Source of the DNA: JAVDCA01 sp035293985
Lineage (GTDB): Bacteria; Pseudomonadota; Alphaproteobacteria; Rhizobiales; Xanthobacteraceae
Assembly (NCBI GenBank): GCA_035293985.1
Contig: DATGLS010000005.1
Coordinates: 127,995 to 191,994, forward strand
Reading direction: 5' to 3'
DNA: 64,000 nucleotides
Shown here: piece after piece, positions 1 through 8,338 of the stretch
Layout: each line of letters starts with the position of its first letter
How positions within the stretch are numbered: the first letter of the stretch is position 1
Notes under the pieces: generated by a model
Seen by the model: only the letters and a program-made list of their open reading frames with translations
Databases searched by the model: none
Told to the model about the DNA's origin: nothing
Position numbers and translations under genes: made by a program

Positions 1-995
1 TGCTCGGCGATCGGCAGGGTCTCGAGCGCCTTGTAGGCGAGCCGCACCGTGAACGGATTGAGCGCGGTGCCCACCCCCATCATCACGCCGATCGGCCGGC
101 CCGCCATCTGCGCCGTGATCGACAGGCCCTCGGCCCTCGCTTGGTGCACGGCGCTCATCAGGCGGCGCCAGCGTTGCGGGTCCTGGTAGCGGTCGGTGAG
201 CAGGAACCAGACCGGGCGGCCGGTCTCGCGCGCGAGCTTCTTCATCCAGCGCAGCTCGAACTCCTCGTCGTCGAAGTCGCTATTCATGCCGAACGCGCCG
301 GTGCCGGTGATGCCGAGCGCCGCGCCGATGCCGAGCAATTCGTGATCGTCGGCGTCGCGCGACGGCACGAGCTCGCCGTCCGGGGTTTTGTGCGAATCCG
401 TGCGCGAGGTGGTGAAGCCGAAAGCGCCGGCGCGTAGCGCCTCGACGGTGAGGTCGCGCATCTTGGCAATGTCATCGGGGGTCGCCGGCTCGCGGCGAAT
501 GGCGCGGTCGCCCATGACGTAGACGCGCGCGGGCAGATGCGCGAACTGCGCCGCGATGTCGATCGCGCGCGGCCCGCCGCGGTCGAGCGCGTCCATGAAC
601 TGCGGAAAGGTCTCCCAGTCCCAGTTGAGCCCCGCGGCGAGCACCGGGTTGGGGATCTCCTCGACGCCTTCCATCAGGTCCATCAGGGCGCCGCGGTGCT
701 CCTTCTTCACCGGCGCAAAGCCGACGCCGCAATTGCCGAACATCACCGTCGTGACGCCGTGCCAGGACGACGGGGTGATCATCGGGTCCCACAGGGCCTG
801 GCCATCATAATGGGTGTGCACGTCGACCCAGCCGGGCGTGACAAGCAGGCCACCGGCATCCACCTCGCGCTTGCCGGGTCCCTGCTTGCCGCCCACCGCG
901 GTAATTCGGCCGCCATCGATCGCGACGTCGCCGGCGAATGCAGGCTTGCCGGTGCCGTCGATGATATTCCCGCCGCGAATGACGATGTCGTGCAT
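1..995 (-). CDS. N-acyl-D-amino-acid deacylase family amidohydrolase (3' part cut by window edge)
   Basis: The gene starts at an ATG (995) and runs out of the window, leaving about 331 residues with no stop. The N-terminal beta-rich stretch (residues 1-50) is followed by VDVHTHYDGQ, with the metal-binding HxH at residues 60-62, and then FGNCGVG near residue 90. Both are hallmarks of the amidohydrolase 3 / D-aminoacylase family, zinc hydrolases that remove the acyl group from N-acyl-D-amino acids. Which substrate (neutral, D-Asp or D-Glu) cannot be told from this part. It diverges from the C26 hydrolase across about 250 bp. The family is clear; the specificity is inference. Confidence 0.88.
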   Translation of the reverse strand, partial: MHDIVIRGGNIIDGTGKPAFAGDVAIDGGRITAVGGKQGPGKREVDAGGLLVTPGWVDVHTHYDGQALWDPMITPSSWHGVTTVMFGNCGVGFAPVKKEHRGALMDLMEGVEEIPNPVLAAGLNWDWETFPQFMDALDRGGPRAIDIAAQFAHLPARVYVMGDRAIRREPATPDDIAKMRDLTVEALRAGAFGFTTSRTDSHKTPDGELVPSRDADDHELLGIGAALGITGTGAFGMNSDFDDEEFELRWMKKLARETGRPVWFLLTDRYQDPQRWRRLMSAVHQARAEGLSITAQMAGRPIGVMMGVGTALNPFTVRLAYKALETLPIAE

Positions 996-1242
996 CGGAG
1001 CGCTCCCTGATCGCCCTTAGGTTGCCCTTAGGTGCCCTTGGGTCATTATGACGATGATGCGCTTCCCCTTCCGGCGATGCAACGGGGCGCCGACCGGCGC
1101 GGACCATCCTGGCGCGCTCGGCTCCACTGCGCGCCGCGCATGAATGTCTGGCCAAGCATCGAGTCTTTCCGCAGCATCGGCCCGCAGCGCTATGCGCGCC
1201 GCGAGATTGCGGCGCGGCGGGCGGACGGGTAGTACTCCTCGC

Positions 1243-2028
1243 ATGAGCACGCGGCAGCGCCCGATCGTCGGCGTCATCGGCAGCGCCCATTTGGTCGAGG
1301 GGAAGTTCACGGCACAGCGTGTCGGCGAACGCAACCTGCGCGCCGTCGCCGAGGTCGCGGGCGCGCTGCCGCTCATGTTTGCCGGCACTCCCGAGATCAC
1401 CGACATCGGCGCCCTGCTCGACACGGTCGACGGCATCCTGCTGACCGGCGCGCGCGCCAACGTCCATCCGAGCCATTTCGGCCACGCGGAGCACCCCCGG
1501 CACGAGCCCTACGACCGCAACCGCGACGCGCTCGCCCTCGCGGTGGTCGAAGCGAGCGTCGCGCGCGGCGTACCGTTGTTCGGCATCTGCCGCGGCCTCC
1601 AGGAGATGAACGTGGCGTTCGGCGGCTCGCTGCATCCGGAGATTCGCGAGCTGCCGGGGCGCATCAACCACCGCATGCCCCGGCTGGCCAATGGCGAGGT
1701 CCACCCCGACCTCGAGGTGGTCTTCGCCGACCGCCACGAGGTGCGACTGAAGCAAGGCGGCGTATTCGCGAAGCTTCTCGGCGCCGAGAGCATCCGCGTC
1801 AACTCGTTGCACGGCCAGGGTATCCTCGAGCCGGGCAAGCGCGTCGTGATCGAGGGCATCGCCGAGGACGGCACCTACGAGGCGATACGCATCGCCGAGG
1901 CGCCCGGCTTTGCACTCGGCGTGCAGTGGCATGCCGAGCACGAGGCGCAGCGCAATCCGATCAATCGCAAGCTGTTCGAGGCGTTCGGCGCCGCGGTCGC
2001 GGCCTACCGCGGCACGCGGCCCGCTTAG
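1243..2028 (+). CDS. Gamma-glutamyl-gamma-aminobutyrate hydrolase family (peptidase C26)
   Basis: This 261-residue protein has a class I glutamine amidotransferase fold. GICRGLQEMN carries the nucleophile Cys at residue 116, and NSLHGQG and WHAEHE supply the catalytic His and Glu near the C-terminus; the usual family form of the last motif is WHPE. PuuD-type members cleave gamma-glutamyl-GABA in putrescine breakdown, while others act on other gamma-glutamyl amides. I chose the ATG at 1243 because homology begins there; an earlier in-frame start at 1144 would add low-complexity Arg/Ala sequence. No other putrescine genes are nearby, so the substrate is open. Confidence 0.88.
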   Translation: MSTRQRPIVGVIGSAHLVEGKFTAQRVGERNLRAVAEVAGALPLMFAGTPEITDIGALLDTVDGILLTGARANVHPSHFGHAEHPRHEPYDRNRDALALAVVEASVARGVPLFGICRGLQEMNVAFGGSLHPEIRELPGRINHRMPRLANGEVHPDLEVVFADRHEVRLKQGGVFAKLLGAESIRVNSLHGQGILEPGKRVVIEGIAEDGTYEAIRIAEAPGFALGVQWHAEHEAQRNPINRKLFEAFGAAVAAYRGTRPA

Positions 2029-2060
2029 GCGCGATTTCTCGTTCTGCTTCTGCTTTCGCC

Positions 2061-3587
2061 TCAGGGCAGCAAGTTTCGCTGGATGCGGAAGAGGATCGTC
2101 AGCACGTCCTGATCCTGGATCCTGAAGCTGCCGGCGGCGGCCAGCGGACGCGCGCCGTTCGCCGCAACCGTCGCGAAGCCGGCAAACGCCGTGTTCAGGT
2201 GATCCCACATCAGGTCGACGCCGATGTCGAGATCGGAATGCGGATTCCATTGCGTGCGCGAGCCGATCCCCCAGGCGGACCAGTTCGGGCTGCAGTTCGT
2301 CACGCCGCCGGCGAATGGAAAACCGGTCGGAGACGGCGTGCCCGCCGCGCCGCCTGGGCAGATATTGGCGGTGGCCTTGGCGTCATAGTCGACCTCGTAG
2401 TAGCCGCCATAGAGCGAGGTGCGCCACTTCGGGCTCCAGAAGTGCTGGAGGAGCCCGTTGATGCTCCACGAGGTGGTCAGCTCGACCGGCCCGCCGGCCA
2501 CGAACGTGCCGTCCGACGTCCAGCCAAAACCGGCGCTGTTGCCGCTGCCGTAGACCTGCGTCGGGCCTTGCTTGAACGTGTAGCCTCCCGCGCCCCGACC
2601 ATAGGCGACCTGCATGCCCAACTGATCGCCGCTCCAACCGAGCACGTCGTTGAGTGTGAAGCCGCCGCTCACCGCGAAACCATAGGCATCGGCGGGATGA
2701 CCGTTGTTCTGGAGGCCGGCCGCGAGAGCCGTGCCGCCGGTCTGGTAGTAGCCGGCGCTCACGTCGTGCAACGCCGCCGATACCTGCGCATAGCCCCAGG
2801 CCCGATCGATGCGGAGCGATCCGACCACGTCCGGAACCTTCCAGCCCTCGTTGTCGAACGACGTCGTGCCGAGGCCGAACTGGGCCGCCATCGACAGGTT
2901 GACGACCTGTTTCAAACGCGACCCCGTTTGACCCGAGCTGTTGCCCTGCGAGCTCGAGCCGCCGTCCTCGAGCGAGATCGTCGCCGAGATGCCGTTACCG
3001 AGCTGCGCCGTGTAGGCGATGCCCCACAGGCCGAGCGCGGTGGTGTCGGCGGAAAAGCGAACATTCGCATAGCTGTACGACCCGAACGAATTGATGTCGA
3101 AATACGAGCGGATACGCCCGGCCGTGAGCCCGGCGAACTGGACGAAGCCGCGGTCGACGTAAACCGCATCGTTGGTGGGCGCCGAGCCGTTGTTGCCGCT
3201 CGTCTGGAAGCCGCCCTCGAAGTACGACCGTAGCGTACCGTATTCGGTCTGCGTGCGCAGATCGACCGAAAGGCCGGCCCGCGTGCGGAACGACAACTGA
3301 CTGGTGTCCGTGCGGTCGAGACGCCCGGCCGCCGCCGCATCGGTCGCGCCGAAGCCGATCGGCACGCCGCCGTTGCCGGCATTCCATTCCACTTGTCCGC
3401 GGATATACGAGCCGATCTTCAGGCAAGTGTCCGTCCCCGGCACGTACCAGAAGCCCGCGCCGTAGAGGCTGCACACCTTCACGTATTCGACGGGCTTGGC
3501 CTTGACCGGAAGATCCGCCGCCTGCCCGCGCGCGATCGCGACAAGACCCGCCGCCGAGCCGAGAACAACTGATTTTACGAATGTCAT
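2061..3587 (-). CDS. Alphaproteobacterial porin (Omp2b/porin_2 family)
   Basis: This 508-residue outer-membrane porin has a cleavable signal peptide (residues 1 to about 24, before ADLPVKA). The mature N-terminus shows the family hallmark: EYVKVC, then GAGFWYVPGTDTC, KIGSYIRGQ and RTRAGLSVD, with two conserved cysteines. Alternating hydrophobic and aromatic strands rich in Gly, Asn and Ser follow, and the protein ends with RIQRNLLP. Such trimeric general porins are abundant in Rhizobium, Bradyrhizobium and Brucella relatives. The start ATG at 3587 has a purine-rich AGGGG ribosome site. It is monocistronic. A terminal Phe is absent; the last strand ends differently from enterobacterial porins, as is usual in this family. 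Confidence 0.95.
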   Translation of the reverse strand: MTFVKSVVLGSAAGLVAIARGQAADLPVKAKPVEYVKVCSLYGAGFWYVPGTDTCLKIGSYIRGQVEWNAGNGGVPIGFGATDAAAAGRLDRTDTSQLSFRTRAGLSVDLRTQTEYGTLRSYFEGGFQTSGNNGSAPTNDAVYVDRGFVQFAGLTAGRIRSYFDINSFGSYSYANVRFSADTTALGLWGIAYTAQLGNGISATISLEDGGSSSQGNSSGQTGSRLKQVVNLSMAAQFGLGTTSFDNEGWKVPDVVGSLRIDRAWGYAQVSAALHDVSAGYYQTGGTALAAGLQNNGHPADAYGFAVSGGFTLNDVLGWSGDQLGMQVAYGRGAGGYTFKQGPTQVYGSGNSAGFGWTSDGTFVAGGPVELTTSWSINGLLQHFWSPKWRTSLYGGYYEVDYDAKATANICPGGAAGTPSPTGFPFAGGVTNCSPNWSAWGIGSRTQWNPHSDLDIGVDLMWDHLNTAFAGFATVAANGARPLAAAGSFRIQDQDVLTILFRIQRNLLP

Positions 3588-3875
3588 TGCAATCCCCTAT
3601 GAAATTCCGGCCGGGATTTCGCCTGCCCCCTGCCCCCTCGCTCGCCCGATGCTTCACACTGTCCCGCGTGGTGAGCGAAGCCTATCGGGGCTGTCAGGCT
3701 ATCGGGATGGTCCACTCGGTCAATTTGAATGGGAGCAGGGATTGGGAACGCCGAAGCTTTCCGAAGGCCGTGTTGTAAATTTGATACTCATCTGTCGGGA
3801 ATGAAGTCGTCGATGGCTGGCTCATCCCGCGTCATTCGCGTCGGAATCGGCAGCGCGGCCGCCATATCCCGGGCC

Positions 3876-5204
3876 TCATGCGTTGAGATTTTCCCGCAGC
3901 GTCGGACCCGCGTATCTCCTCTTCGACAGCCCGCGCCGCTGCAGCTCCGGCACGACGTGCTGGACGAAATCGTTGATGTTGCCCTCGGCCGAAAAGCCGC
4001 GGGCGAGGATGAAGCCGCCGTTCGCGCCGGTGCCGAAGTGCAGCTCCTCGAGCTTGTCGACGATCTGCTTCGGCGTACCGCTCGCCGACAGCACGCGGTC
4101 GACCAGGAAGCGCTTGCCGAACGCCTCGACGGTCTGCTCGGGGTCGACGGTCTTGAGCAGCTCCTCGAAGCTGCCGAGGTTGCCTTTGTTGGCCTTCACC
4201 TGGTCGGCGAAATCGGCAAGCCGCATGCCGGGCCGCGCAGCCGAGAAGTCCACATTATATTGGGCCGACATCTCGACCAGGCCCGCCTGCGGCGGGATCG
4301 CCTCCAGGTAGCGCCGTTCCTGCTCCAGCGCGGCGGATTCGGAGTCGGCGACCTGGACGCGGATCGACCAAAGGACGCCGACGTCGCGCGGCTTGCGGCC
4401 GACCGCGGCGAGCTTCTCGTCGAGTGCCTTCCTGTGCTGCTGCATGCTGGCAAGGGTGCGGCGGGTGGAGAACTGCAGCTCCGCATAAGTCGCCGCGAGC
4501 GCCATCCCGGGGCCCGACAGGCCGGCCTGGATGATCACCGGCCTGCGTTGCGGCGAGGGGAGCGCCGGCAGCGGTCCGCGCACGTTGAACCAGCGGCCGC
4601 GGTGATCGATGCGATGCACCTTGGCGGGGTCGGCGTAGATCCCCTTCTCGCGGTCGAGGATCAGCGCATCGGGCTCGACGCTCTCCCACAGCGCGCAGGC
4701 GACCTGCAGAAACTCCTGCGCCCGCTCGTAGCGCTCGTCATGCTCCATCATGACGTCGAAGCCGTAATTGGCGGCCTCGTTCTTGTAGGCGGAGGTCACC
4801 GCGTTCCAGGCGATGCGGCCGCGGGTGACGTGGTCGAGCGCGTTGAACACGCGCGCGCAGTGAAATGGATGATGATACGTGGTCGACATGGTGAGCGCGA
4901 AGCCGATGCCGGGCGCCGCTTTCGCCATCAACGGGATCATCGGCGTCATGTCGTGGCGCGGCCATTTGGCGCCATAGCGCACCACCGCCTCATGGCTGCC
5001 GCCGAAATCCTCCGGCGTGCCGCCGGTATCGCCGAAGAACAGCATGTCGAAGATGCCACGCTCGGCGGTGCGCGCGAGGTCCTCGTAGAACTCCGACGTG
5101 CCGTAATAGGGATAGCCCACCCACGATCCCGGCATGCGCCAGAGATAGTCCGTGTGGAGGAACGAGATGTCGGCCGCGAGATGAATGATGTCGGATTGGG
5201 ACAG
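3876..5204 (-). CDS. LLM-class flavin-dependent monooxygenase (NtaA/SnaA/DszA-like)
   Basis: This FMNH2-dependent monooxygenase has a bacterial-luciferase-like TIM barrel. Visible features are FDMLFFGD, the TMSTTYHHPFHCARVFNALDH stretch, GRIAWNAVTS and a C-terminal IVDKLEELHFGTGANGGFILA segment, all typical of the nitrilotriacetate/dibenzothiophene monooxygenase subgroup. The first ATG (5135) would leave 419 residues but cut off an in-frame stretch LAADISFLHTDYLWR that looks conserved. A CTG at 5204 preceded by GGAGGAG with 8-bp spacing restores it (442 residues), so I prefer that start. An FMN reductase partner is not adjacent. The substrate is unknown; the neighbouring divergent deacetylase suggests nitrogen compound catabolism. 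Confidence 0.85.
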   Translation of the reverse strand: MSQSDIIHLAADISFLHTDYLWRMPGSWVGYPYYGTSEFYEDLARTAERGIFDMLFFGDTGGTPEDFGGSHEAVVRYGAKWPRHDMTPMIPLMAKAAPGIGFALTMSTTYHHPFHCARVFNALDHVTRGRIAWNAVTSAYKNEAANYGFDVMMEHDERYERAQEFLQVACALWESVEPDALILDREKGIYADPAKVHRIDHRGRWFNVRGPLPALPSPQRRPVIIQAGLSGPGMALAATYAELQFSTRRTLASMQQHRKALDEKLAAVGRKPRDVGVLWSIRVQVADSESAALEQERRYLEAIPPQAGLVEMSAQYNVDFSAARPGMRLADFADQVKANKGNLGSFEELLKTVDPEQTVEAFGKRFLVDRVLSASGTPKQIVDKLEELHFGTGANGGFILARGFSAEGNINDFVQHVVPELQRRGLSKRRYAGPTLRENLNA

Positions 5205-5223
5205 GGCGAGGTCTCCTCCACCC

Positions 5224-5307
5224 CGTCATGCCTGCGCATGCGGGCAGCCACGTCTTGCGTTGTCACAAAGCAAGACGTGGATGGCCGGGTCAAGCCCCGC
5301 CATGACG
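5224..5307. repeat. Palindromic intergenic repeat, copy A
   Basis: The sequence contains a perfect 10-bp inverted repeat, CACGTCTTGC (5249-5258) with GCAAGACGTG (5270-5279). It is flanked by outer CGTCATG...CATGACG arms and a GGATGGCCGGGTCAAGCC module. Related copies sit at 14013, 16346 and 18669. It lies between divergent genes and resembles the short mosaic palindromes spread through Bradyrhizobiaceae genomes. Confidence 0.75.
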
Positions 5308-5374
5308 AATGGAAGGCCGTACTCTATTCTCCCGTCGCGCACGCCGTAAAGAAACGTCAGGTGGAGACCCGATA

Positions 5375-6277
5375 ATGCTCAAGCTTCCCGGTCATGGCCG
5401 TTATGCCTATTCCCCGATCGTCAAGCGGTCGGACTACAGCTGGCCGGGCGGCAAGCGCCTAGCCTTCTACATCGCGCTCAATATCGAGCATTTCGCCTTC
5501 GGCACCGGCATCGGCATGGACCCGAGCCGGCGCGAGGGCAATCAGAACTCGCGCAATTTCGCATGGCGCGATTACGGCAACCGCATCGGCAACTGGCGGC
5601 TGTTCGAAATCCTCGACGAGCTCAAGCTGCCCGCCTCGATCCTGCTCAACAGCGAGGTATGCGTTCACTATCCGGAAATTGTGGAGAAGATCAAAGCGCG
5701 CGGCGACGACGTGCTCGGCCACGGCCGCACCAATGCCGAGGTGCTGCGCGGCATGTGGGAGGCGGACGAGGCGAACGCGATCAAGCAGTGCAGCGACACG
5801 ATCGCCCAGCACGTCGGCGTGCGGCCGACCGGCTGGATGGGCCCCGGCGCGCTCGAGTCGAACATCACGCCCGACCTGCTCAAGGAGGCCGGTTACACCC
5901 ACCTGCTCGACTGGCCCGTCGACGACCAGCCGATCTGGATGCAGACGCGGGCCGGACCGCTCTTGTCCGTGCCCTACCCGATGGAACTCAACGACGCCGG
6001 CACGCTGGTGTGGCGCGACCATACGGGGCGCGAGTTCGCCGACATGATCGTCGACCAGTTCGAGGAATTGCTGGAGCAGTCGGAGCGCGCCCCGATGGTG
6101 TTCGCGCTGGCGCTGCACGGCTTCGTCGTCGGCCAGCCGTTCCGCCTGCGCCCGCTGCGCCAGGCGATCCGCCACTGCGTCGAGCACAAGAACCGCGACC
6201 GCGTGTGGTTCACCCGCGCGGGCGACATCGCCAAGTACTGCTTCACGCTGCCGAAGGGGCTCGTTCCGGGAAGCTGA
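5375..6277 (+). CDS. PuuE-type polysaccharide deacetylase family protein (allantoinase-like)
   Basis: This 300-residue NodB-fold protein belongs to the carbohydrate-esterase-4 subgroup that includes metal-independent allantoinase PuuE. It keeps FYIALNIEHF in place of the usual TFDDG strand, LGHGRTN, the GWMGPG loop, and a C-terminal VFALALHGFVVGQPFRL that matches the subgroup's catalytic His region. The ATG at 5375 follows GGTGGAG at a good distance. An upstream in-frame start at 5309 lies in repeat sequence. Divergent from the LLM monooxygenase, it probably acts on an amide or imide of N-rich heterocycles in the cytoplasm. True allantoin activity is not shown. Confidence 0.85.
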   Translation: MLKLPGHGRYAYSPIVKRSDYSWPGGKRLAFYIALNIEHFAFGTGIGMDPSRREGNQNSRNFAWRDYGNRIGNWRLFEILDELKLPASILLNSEVCVHYPEIVEKIKARGDDVLGHGRTNAEVLRGMWEADEANAIKQCSDTIAQHVGVRPTGWMGPGALESNITPDLLKEAGYTHLLDWPVDDQPIWMQTRAGPLLSVPYPMELNDAGTLVWRDHTGREFADMIVDQFEELLEQSERAPMVFALALHGFVVGQPFRLRPLRQAIRHCVEHKNRDRVWFTRAGDIAKYCFTLPKGLVPGS

Positions 6278-6281
6278 CCGT

Positions 6282-6382
6282 AGGGTGGGCAAAACAAAGG
6301 CGCGCATCGCCGCCCATGCGTGGGCGAAATCGCCCGCGCGCGTTTGCCCACGCGACGCAGTGCAGGCGATTTCGCCCACCCT
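6282..6382. repeat. Inverted intergenic repeat (GGGTGGGC type)
   Basis: AGGGTGGGC (6282-6290) pairs perfectly with GCCCACCCT (6374-6382). Inside are further copies of GCCCA/TGGGC and a GGCGATTTCGCCC hairpin. It sits between the convergent 3' ends of the deacetylase and the 6411 gene, so it may also work as a bidirectional terminator-like hairpin. Confidence 0.7.
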
Positions 6383-6410
6383 GCGCGGGGCTCATTCCAG
6401 GAGCTGACGC

Positions 6411-6842
6411 TCAGTTCAGCGGGACCGTGAATCCCGCCTCGCCCTCGGCCTCTTCCCCATCTTCCTCGTCGTCCGACCCGACCCACGGCGCGGCGCTCAA
6501 GGTCGCGAGCGTGATCTTCGCGCGGTGCTGCCCCGGCACCCGCTGCGGCGCCGGCGGCGCCTCGCGCGACTGGGCATAGAGTGTCTGGCCGAGCGCGGTT
6601 CCCCAGGTCTGCACCAGCACGCCCTCGTCGCACGTCGCCGCGATGGCGAGGCCGATGCGGTGCAGGTGAGACTTGCGGTAGCAGTACATCGCAAGGTAGG
6701 CGCGGTCCTGCAGCGTCAGCTCGGGCAGGAGATCGAACACGGTGCTCTCGCTGGCGCGGTAGAGGCGCCCGATCAGCTCTTCAGGCACGAGCTGGTCGTC
6801 GTCGATTTGCGGGGCCGGTCCGACAGCAGGCAGCGATTTCAT
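6411..6842 (-). CDS. Hypothetical 143-residue protein with acidic tail
   Basis: No family recognised. The middle (residues ~20-100) is helical and well mixed, with LIGRLYRASESTVFDLLPEL, YCYRKSHLHRIGLAIAATC and an aromatic WGTALGQ. The C-terminus ends in an Asp/Glu-rich stretch (GSDDEEDGEEAEGE). No signal peptide or membrane segment is visible, so it is likely cytoplasmic. I prefer the ATG at 6842 (GAGG six bases upstream) over the ATG at 6854. A perfect CtrA-type box lies about 67 bp upstream, suggesting cell-cycle-linked expression. It is monocistronic. Confidence 0.75.
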   Translation of the reverse strand: MKSLPAVGPAPQIDDDQLVPEELIGRLYRASESTVFDLLPELTLQDRAYLAMYCYRKSHLHRIGLAIAATCDEGVLVQTWGTALGQTLYAQSREAPPAPQRVPGQHRAKITLATLSAAPWVGSDDEEDGEEAEGEAGFTVPLN

Positions 6843-7209
6843 GATTTGCCTCATGCGTTCTGCATTGCCTCATGGCGTTCCACCACGCCTTAATCTTTAC
6901 CTCGCAGGTTAACGGGCTGTTAATTTTCCCTTACGGGAGGTTACGCATTTTGCGAGTCGCGCGCGGAACCTGCAACCAGCGCGCGATCAATGCGCGACCA
7001 ATGCGCCACGTTGACGCTTCCAACCTTCTATGGAAGCCTCGCGTGGGATGTGTCGGGAATTGCGGCGGTTTTCGCTTGCGCCGAGCCGCGACGCGGCAGC
7101 GGGAGCGCATCACGACATCCGCGGCACCCCCAAGACATCCCAATGGCACCGTCCTTGCTCCGCCGACCACACCGTCTTTCGCCTCGTCTCGACATTAAGG
7201 ATCACCGTC
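6843..7209. other. Divergent intergenic region (367 bp)
   Basis: This stretch separates the 6411 gene (minus) from the ABC importer (plus). It has a locally AT-rich core (6890-6960) holding a CtrA box, and CAATGCGC direct repeats at about 6988-7010. No convincing ORF or RNA gene was found. Confidence 0.6.
6909..6923. promoter_or_regulatory. CtrA binding box TTAA-N7-TTAA
   Basis: TTAACGGGCTGTTAA fits the CtrA consensus TTAA-N7-TTAA exactly. It lies in the AT-rich part of the divergent region, about 67 bp from the 6842 start and 290 bp from the ABC gene, so the hypothetical protein is the likely target. CtrA is the essential cell-cycle response regulator of alphaproteobacteria. Occupancy is inferred. 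Confidence 0.6.
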
Positions 7210-8235
7210 ATGCCGAATCACCCAACCCGCCGCCGGTTTCTCCGCCATGCCGGGGCGGCATTCGCCGCACCGCTCGCCCGCCCGGCGCTCGCGCAGGGCA
7301 AGCGCGATATCTCGATGCGGCTCGACTGGGTTTTTCAAGGTCCGAACGCCGGCTTCATGGTGGCGCACGAGAAGGGCTTCTACGATCAGGCCGGGCTGAA
7401 CGTCGATATCGGCCCCGGCAAGGGCTCGGGCAGCACCGCTCAGCTCGTCGCCAGCAAGGCGACGCAGTTCGGCTTTTCCGACGGCTTCGTGGTCGGCAAC
7501 AGCGTGTCGAAAGGCCTCGACATCCGCACCGTCGCCGGCATCTACCGGCGCAACCCGACCGCCGTCACGGTGCTGGCCGACAGCGGCATCAACTCGCCCA
7601 AGGACCTCGAAGGCAAGACCATCGCGATCACGCCCGGTTCGGCCCAGTTCCAGCAATGGCCGGCCTTCGTCAAAGGCTGCAAGCTCGACGCCGACAAGAT
7701 CCGGGTGGTCGCCGTCGATCCCGCCGGCACCCCGCCCGCGCTGATCACCGGCAAGGTGCAGGCGATGGCCGGCTTCGCGCAGGGCCAGGTTCCGACCGTC
7801 GAGATCCGCGGCGGCAAGAAGGTGCGCGTGTTCTGGTACGCGGACTGCGGCGTCAACGCGGTGAGCAACGGCATCATCGTGCACAACGACCTGGTCAAGC
7901 AGGACCCGGGGCTGATCAAGGCCTTCGTCGCCGCAACCATCAAGGGCTTCCTTTACGGACGGGCCCATCCGGACGAGCTGGTGGCGAGCGTGAAGAAATA
8001 TTCGCCGACCGTCGATGCAGCGGTGACGTTGCGCGAGGCGGAGCTGTCATGGGAGACCTGGGTCACGCCGAATACGGTCGGCAAGCCGCTCGGCTGGATG
8101 GCGCAGCAGGACTGGGAGCAGACCATCGACGTGCTCAGGCAATATGGCGGCGTCAGCACGCCGCTCGACGCGGCGCGGCTCTACACCAACGACTTCGTCC
8201 CGGGCGGACCTGAGTTCGTGCCACCTAAGAGCTGA
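7210..8235 (+). CDS. ABC transporter periplasmic substrate-binding protein (NMT1/SsuA-like)
   Basis: This 341-residue protein begins with a twin-arginine type signal (RRRFLRHAG, then a hydrophobic stretch ending ARPALAQ near residue 27). The mature part shows DWVFQGPNAGFMVAHEKGFY, GKGSGSTAQLVASKATQFGF and ADSGINSPKDLEGKTI, characteristic of the NMT1/THI5-SsuA family that binds nitrate, sulfonates, taurine, pyrimidine precursors or riboflavin-type ligands. Start ATG 7210 follows AAGGA. It heads an operon with an ATPase and a permease. The ligand cannot be assigned; no desulfonation genes are adjacent, although an LLM monooxygenase lies 2 kb upstream. Confidence 0.93.
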   Translation: MPNHPTRRRFLRHAGAAFAAPLARPALAQGKRDISMRLDWVFQGPNAGFMVAHEKGFYDQAGLNVDIGPGKGSGSTAQLVASKATQFGFSDGFVVGNSVSKGLDIRTVAGIYRRNPTAVTVLADSGINSPKDLEGKTIAITPGSAQFQQWPAFVKGCKLDADKIRVVAVDPAGTPPALITGKVQAMAGFAQGQVPTVEIRGGKKVRVFWYADCGVNAVSNGIIVHNDLVKQDPGLIKAFVAATIKGFLYGRAHPDELVASVKKYSPTVDAAVTLREAELSWETWVTPNTVGKPLGWMAQQDWEQTIDVLRQYGGVSTPLDAARLYTNDFVPGGPEFVPPKS

Positions 8236-8272
8236 GACCCATGACCTCCTGGCGAGGAGCGCGCAGCGCGAT

Positions 8273-8316
8273 GAAGCAATCCCGTTTCGCAGGTAGGTGC
8301 GGCGCGAGATTGCTTC
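8273..8316. repeat. Stem-loop intergenic repeat inside an ABC operon
   Basis: GAAGCAATC (8273-8281) pairs perfectly with GATTGCTTC (8308-8316), and flanking GCGCGCAGCGCGAT / GCTTCGCTCGC continue the element. This is the 'attgcttcgct-cgctcgcaatgac' type of repeat common in Bradyrhizobiaceae. It lies between the binding-protein gene and the ATPase gene of one operon, and the ATPase ATG (8339) begins at its edge. Confidence 0.75.
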
Positions 8317-8338
8317 GCTTCGCTCGCAATGACCCCGA

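Noticed and set aside
2061..3233. Plus-strand 435-codon frame opposite the porin
   Set aside because: Composition typical of an antisense shadow; the porin frame has signal peptide and family motifs.
7081..7209. Thiamine (THI) riboswitch before the NMT1-like binding protein
   Set aside because: No CUGAGA or GAUGCG-type THI-box sequence could be found in the leader.
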